Assembly: GCA_013365325.1 (NCBI GenBank)
Contig: JABVXV010000059.1
Location: 229,497-267,317, forward strand
Source of the DNA: Dipetalonema caudispina
Taxonomy: Eukaryota > Nematoda > Chromadorea > Rhabditida > Onchocercidae
DNA: 37,821 nucleotides
Reading direction: 5' to 3'
Part shown: in pieces, positions 33,783-37,821 of the stretch
How positions within the stretch are numbered: position 1 is the stretch's first letter
Layout: each line of letters begins with the position of its first letter
The notes under the pieces: model-generated
Told to the model about the DNA's origin: nothing
What the model saw: the letters and a program-made list of their open reading frames with translations, nothing else
The model's database searches: none
Program-made: the position numbers and the translations under genes

Positions 33783-35645
33783 AAAAAAAAAGAATTAAAA
33801 TCACCAAATCACTTTTCACATAGAGTAATAATTATTGCATCATTGCATTTGTCACAGAAAACAGTAATTTGTTGATGTCATTTTTCTGTGACAAAATTTT
33901 GTCGATCCATTGATTCTATTTGTTAATTTCTTTTTTTTTTTTTTTTTTGTTTATCATTTCAAAATGTTTTTGATATTATAATGAAAAATAACATTCATTT
34001 GTCTTGAATTAAAATATTCTTTTTTTACTCATTTTTGCAATTAGATATGACAAAGAGTAATAAATGAAGACATCAGTTAATTTCTTCGTATGGATATAAT
34101 TTGGAAATTTTTGGTTAAAAATTTCATGGCTGATTGCAACACTCAAATTGAGACCAAGAATTGCAACAAATTGTTAAAGAGGATTTAAACAATATTTTGT
34201 GAGGGGCGGATAATTTCAATCGAATGAATTTAAATTTTTTTTGAAAAACAACAATTGGCTAATACTATCAAAACTTAACTTCTCAATTTATCTTCGAAAT
34301 GTACAAGTTCACTTAATGATCACATATCCGATATTGATTAAATCATTTCAACCTCTATACTTTGCTGATCTTCTTAGTTCTATCTAATCTACCGTATTTG
34401 CGAAGATTTCGTAATATGTTTAGCTAATAGCTGAAATATAAATCAAATTCCGACAAAAATCCCCATGTTCAATTAGGAAAACAATCATTCAATCGTTTAA
34501 TTCAATCAATATAGATCAATACCCTTAGGCTAATACTCTTTATGTTTGTTTCAAATAAGGATTGGATATTAATTCAATAAAAGTATTGGCTTGATCAGAT
34601 TTTTTTTTTTTTTTTTTTTGATACAATTCATGTAAAAATTAAGAATTTGATAAATACACAAGTACTGGACACTAACAATACTATGAAAGAAAGAGGAAAT
34701 AAAAATTACACAGAATTAAATATCTGAAATGATTGAAAAGTTGGAGTATGTAATTTTGAGAATGTGTAAGAAATTTTTCAATTGTTTCATCATATCTTTG
34801 TTATCAATTAATTCCTGAAAAATGAAACTAATTCCAAACATCAATAATGATAATAATACAACGTTTCAAAGTTTGAAAAATTTTTTGAATTTTTCAAAAT
34901 CTTTCACTTTGAAAAATACATTTCATAGATACATAGTGAATGCAATGTTGATAATTATTTATCGATGAAATTCAAAACAATTAGATTTCTTGATGTTTTC
35001 CTGAATATCGCGGATATATTATGAACCATACAAACTTATCCAATAAAAATTAACGATGATTCAATTATAAATAATTTCCATTTCTGTTTCCCCACCAAAT
35101 AATTACTATAGAATATATCCCGAAAAAGTTCTTCTTTTTCTGTAAAAAAAAACAATCAATAAATTCAATAAATTTTAAAAGACAAAAAGAAAAAGTAAAT
35201 TATTTAAAAAATCCCGAGATTCCTCGATGATCATAATTTAAAAAATAATATTTACTTTTGCTAAGCGACTAATATTTATCGTTCATTCATTCATTTTGTG
35301 TTATTTAAATTATATTTTGTTTCGCAACGAAATTCTGACCAACGATAGGTGCAATTATGGTATTTAGCGCCAGAAATGGAAATTCAAATTTCTTTATACG
35401 AAAGGTTGTGGTGGGTCAATTTTGCGTGCAGAAGGGGTGTTGTGTACGTGAGACGTAAAGTATTCCACGTACGCCTTAGCATCTTACATTCTTTTTTCTT
35501 CTATATGAAAGAAGAAAGAAGTGATTTACATTAGGAATTAAGGAAATCGGTATGATATGGTGATAGTATTCTTTTTAAATTGATAGAATTCATTAATATA
35601 TATTGCTATTTTTGCTTCATAGATTTGTTTATATAAATAAATAAA

Positions 35646-35648
<3 letters not shown>

Positions 35649-35699
<51 letters not shown>
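35649..35699. repeat. (AT)n microsatellite
   Basis: An uninterrupted AT dinucleotide run of about 51 bases, 350 bases before the kinesin start. Confidence 0.95.
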
Positions 35700-35706
<7 letters not shown>

Positions 35707-36002
35707 TCTTGGTGGGGATGTTTTGTTTATATTTTTCTCAAGTGTGTGACCGTTTTATGATTATTATGGTGATTACAGTAACGAGCGAAATATGGTGTAG
35801 ATCGAAGGCTTTTTTTTATAATTGATAAAAATCATTCGATGGTATTTCTAGTCGTACTGAAATATCACTTCATAGAATATCATTATAAGAGATATTAGTA
35901 TGGGATAATAGGATAAGATCTATAAAAGATAATAATGAATGGAAATGTGCTATTTTACTTAATGATAAAAAGTAATATTCAAATATGCTCTTTCCAGGTA
36001 CT

Positions 36003-36009
36003 TTTTCAG
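36003..36009 (+). promoter_or_regulatory. zen-4: Probable spliced-leader acceptor of the kinesin gene
   Basis: TTTTCAG preceded by further pyrimidines, 38 bases before the ATG at 36048. It is a consensus nematode acceptor with no upstream exon that fits it. Confidence 0.6.
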
Positions 36010-36047
36010 TAGACATTCTAATACACTGTCGAAAGTTCTCGGATTGA

Positions 36048-37821
36048 ATGTCAAATTCACGGAAGTACATTTCTTGTTTATTTGTTGAAATTCCAGATTT
36101 TAAACTTACGTCAACTAGAGAGGCTTTAAGGAGGGAAAAATGGGGATCGTGATGATATGTCTTTAAAATGCTTCAGAAATGGATTGTTTTCGGATGCTTT
36201 TGGTAGGGAAGTTAGAAGTAGGAGAGAAAGAGAAACTTTCGATTGAGTTATTTGTTCATTACAATTAATCACTTCAATGTTCCAGACGTCATTGCACGCC
36301 ATCACGGCGAGGCGGTAAACGGACGGATAACAAAGAAAATGTGGAAGTAGTTTGCCGTTTATGTCCATACAAAGGCAACGATCCTTGCGTGATACCAATC
36401 GACGACGAGCATGTTCGATTTGTGCAACCTGCTTCCATGCAGTCCAGGAACGGAATACCGGTAATAAAAAGATTTTCTTTTCCTACTCTGTTATTAACCG
36501 GGTTAGTTGTCGTTGAAATGAGAGAATTTCTGTGTTTAAGTTGTGGCATGTGTCATAGAATTTTGAGGTTTTCCAGTATCTGCAGTAGCGTGATTAGCTG
36601 TTTGATTAATGTTTCATTGACACATGAAGTTGTAATATGTTAGTTGTCTAGATCGTTTCTTTTGTTTTTATTTATACGTATCTTAGACATTCCATATCAC
36701 TAAGCTTTGACCAAATAATTAATTAATTTGCAGTTAGGAACTACTTACGAATTTTCATATGTCTTTGACGACAGTGATAGTCAGCGGGTCGTGTTTGAGC
36801 GTACTGCTTTGGATTTAATCGAAAATTTGATCCGTGGGAAGAATTCACTACTTTTTACATACGGAGTAACTGGAAGTGGTAAAACTTACACAATGACCGG
36901 AAACACCGAGGTGAATTGATTACTTTAAATTTTTGTTCCAGTACAAAAATCAAATCCTCTTTGTACTGTTTCTTGTGTTATTGAGACATTAACGCATGTT
37001 AAGTTCTGCCATCTTAATGCTCTCTGACTTCGTAATTATTTCAAATGTCCCTCAAATTACTTTTTCGGACACTTCGGACTTTTTTTTTCATTTCCGTTCC
37101 TAAAATTCTAATAGCGTAATATATTTCGTTTGATTGAAGCGTTTCAAAGTGGCTTTTACAGGAAGAGTCGATTGGAATTCTTCCACGTACTCTCGATGTC
37201 ATATTCAATTCGTTGATCAACCGTACAGATAAATGTGTTTTTAAACCGGATGGACGTAATGGTTTTACAGTGCGCGACGAGTTTGAATCGGCACTTGCGC
37301 GACGACGCTTGGAGCTCGAACGTTCCGATAATGGAGTTGAATTAGCAAATCGCTATGTTGAACGGCGAAGGGTAATTTTCGACCTCATATGACAGTGCTT
37401 TTAAAGAAGTTTTTAATTGTTTTACATCAGCGATTTTTAAGGAATGATTTATAAAGAAAAAAAATTGTTTTAGTCGAAGGGCGGTTTTAGTATTATTATC
37501 CTAATCGTAAATATATAACACATTCTGTTATGCTTTTTATTACTGTAGTCCATTGATTAAATCAAATAAAAAGAAATTTAGGTTAGTGGTGCTAACCCGG
37601 ATTTGGCTTGTGCAGTATTTGTTTCCTATATCGAAATTTATAACGAAGTTTGTTATGATCTTCTTGAAGAACCTCTCCTCAAAGTAGATGGTACCAGGTA
37701 AATTTTGCTTCAATTTTTTTGCAGTACAATATTGGCAGTTAAGTATGGATGAGTTTCTGTTGTTCCTACCTTTCAGTGTATTGGAAAGAAAAAACAACGA
37801 AGTTTTATATGTGGACGTGAA
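36048..37821 (+). CDS. zen-4: Kinesin-6 motor (KIF23/ZEN-4/MKLP1), N-terminal part, truncated by window end
   Basis: Exons 36048-36064, 36286-36460, 36734-36910, 37162-37371, 37582-37697 and 37777 to the window end; all phases agree. ZEN-4 pairs with CYK-4 as centralspindlin, bundling antiparallel microtubules at the spindle midzone for cytokinesis. The start is a 17-bp microexon (MSNSR plus AA) joined to a basic leader (RHCTPSRRGGKRTDNKEN) before the first motor strand (VEVVCRLCPY). The Walker A motif GVTGSGKT lies at about residues 108-115, followed by YTMTG. Exon 4 (GILPRTLDVIFNSL, then a long charged segment ending NRYVERRR) is the insert typical of kinesin-6. Exon 5 has FVSYIEIYNEVCYDLLEE. 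Switch I, switch II and the coiled coil lie beyond the window. The match to the KIF23 family is strong across every exon; the microexon start rests on phase and on the basic leader it creates. Confidence 0.9.

Larger units (their letters stand above)
33444..36002. other. Region between the lectin-like gene and the kinesin gene
   Basis: Contains a GA microsatellite (33763-33782), T runs (33930-33948, 34601-34619) and an (AT)n tract (35649-35699). A less AT-rich block at 35340-35540 has an open plus-strand frame (35349-35534) with no recognisable motif, and GTACGTG/CACGTAC arms at about 35446 and 35469. No gene is supported. Confidence 0.5.

Noticed and set aside
36126..36549. Two overlapping minus-strand frames
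   Set aside because: Opposite the kinesin second exon, whose plus-strand reading matches KIF23; shadows.

Overview
This window looks like nuclear DNA of a nematode. It is very AT-rich and full of A/T homopolymer runs. Its genes are split into short exons bounded by GT donors and TTTCAG-type acceptors. Several start codons sit just behind an unpaired acceptor, as expected for spliced-leader trans-splicing. The low GC content and relatively long introns resemble a filarial (clade III) genome; that placement is inference. No bacterial, plasmid or phage genes, CRISPR arrays, rRNA or tRNA genes were seen.

Layout. (1) 1-2205: no confident gene, but a degenerate minisatellite at about 1690-2010. 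(2) 2218-3335 (+): a two-exon gene for a small, probably membrane-anchored protein of 109 aa. (3) 5074-9316 (-): myosin essential light chain (mlc-3-like), five exons, the first a 16-bp microexon 3.3 kb upstream. (4) 11298-17419 (-): a phosphoinositide-specific phospholipase C of delta type, with PH, EF-hand, X, Y and C2 domains and 14 exons. (5) 19243-21266 (-): an unrecognised single-pass membrane protein whose predicted C-terminus is a class I PDZ ligand. (6) 23153-23642 (-): the last two exons of an annexin; the first three repeats were not found. (7) 25844-29792 (+): a SETD3-like methyltransferase (SET plus Rubis-subs-bind). (8) 31658-33443 (+): a secreted C-type-lectin-like protein. (9) 36048-37821 (+): the start of a kinesin-6 motor (KIF23/ZEN-4, centralspindlin), cut off by the window end.

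The genes do not form a pathway. Intergenic distances of 1.5-2.6 kb argue against nematode operons. Two themes touch calcium and membranes (delta PLC and annexin) and two touch actomyosin or cytokinesis (myosin light chain with the actin-methyltransferase homologue, and ZEN-4), but nothing in the sequence shows that proximity is functional.

Exon models were built by hand from reading-frame continuity, splice consensus and family conservation. Most junctions agree in phase. Two do not: the PLC X-Y linker junction, and the exon 2/exon 3 junction of the SETD3-like gene, which has no usable AG acceptor. Both are listed as findings. No wholly new system was evident. The items most worth a second look are a changed substrate-pocket residue in the SETD3 homologue, the orphan annexin 3' end, and the PDZ-ligand membrane protein.
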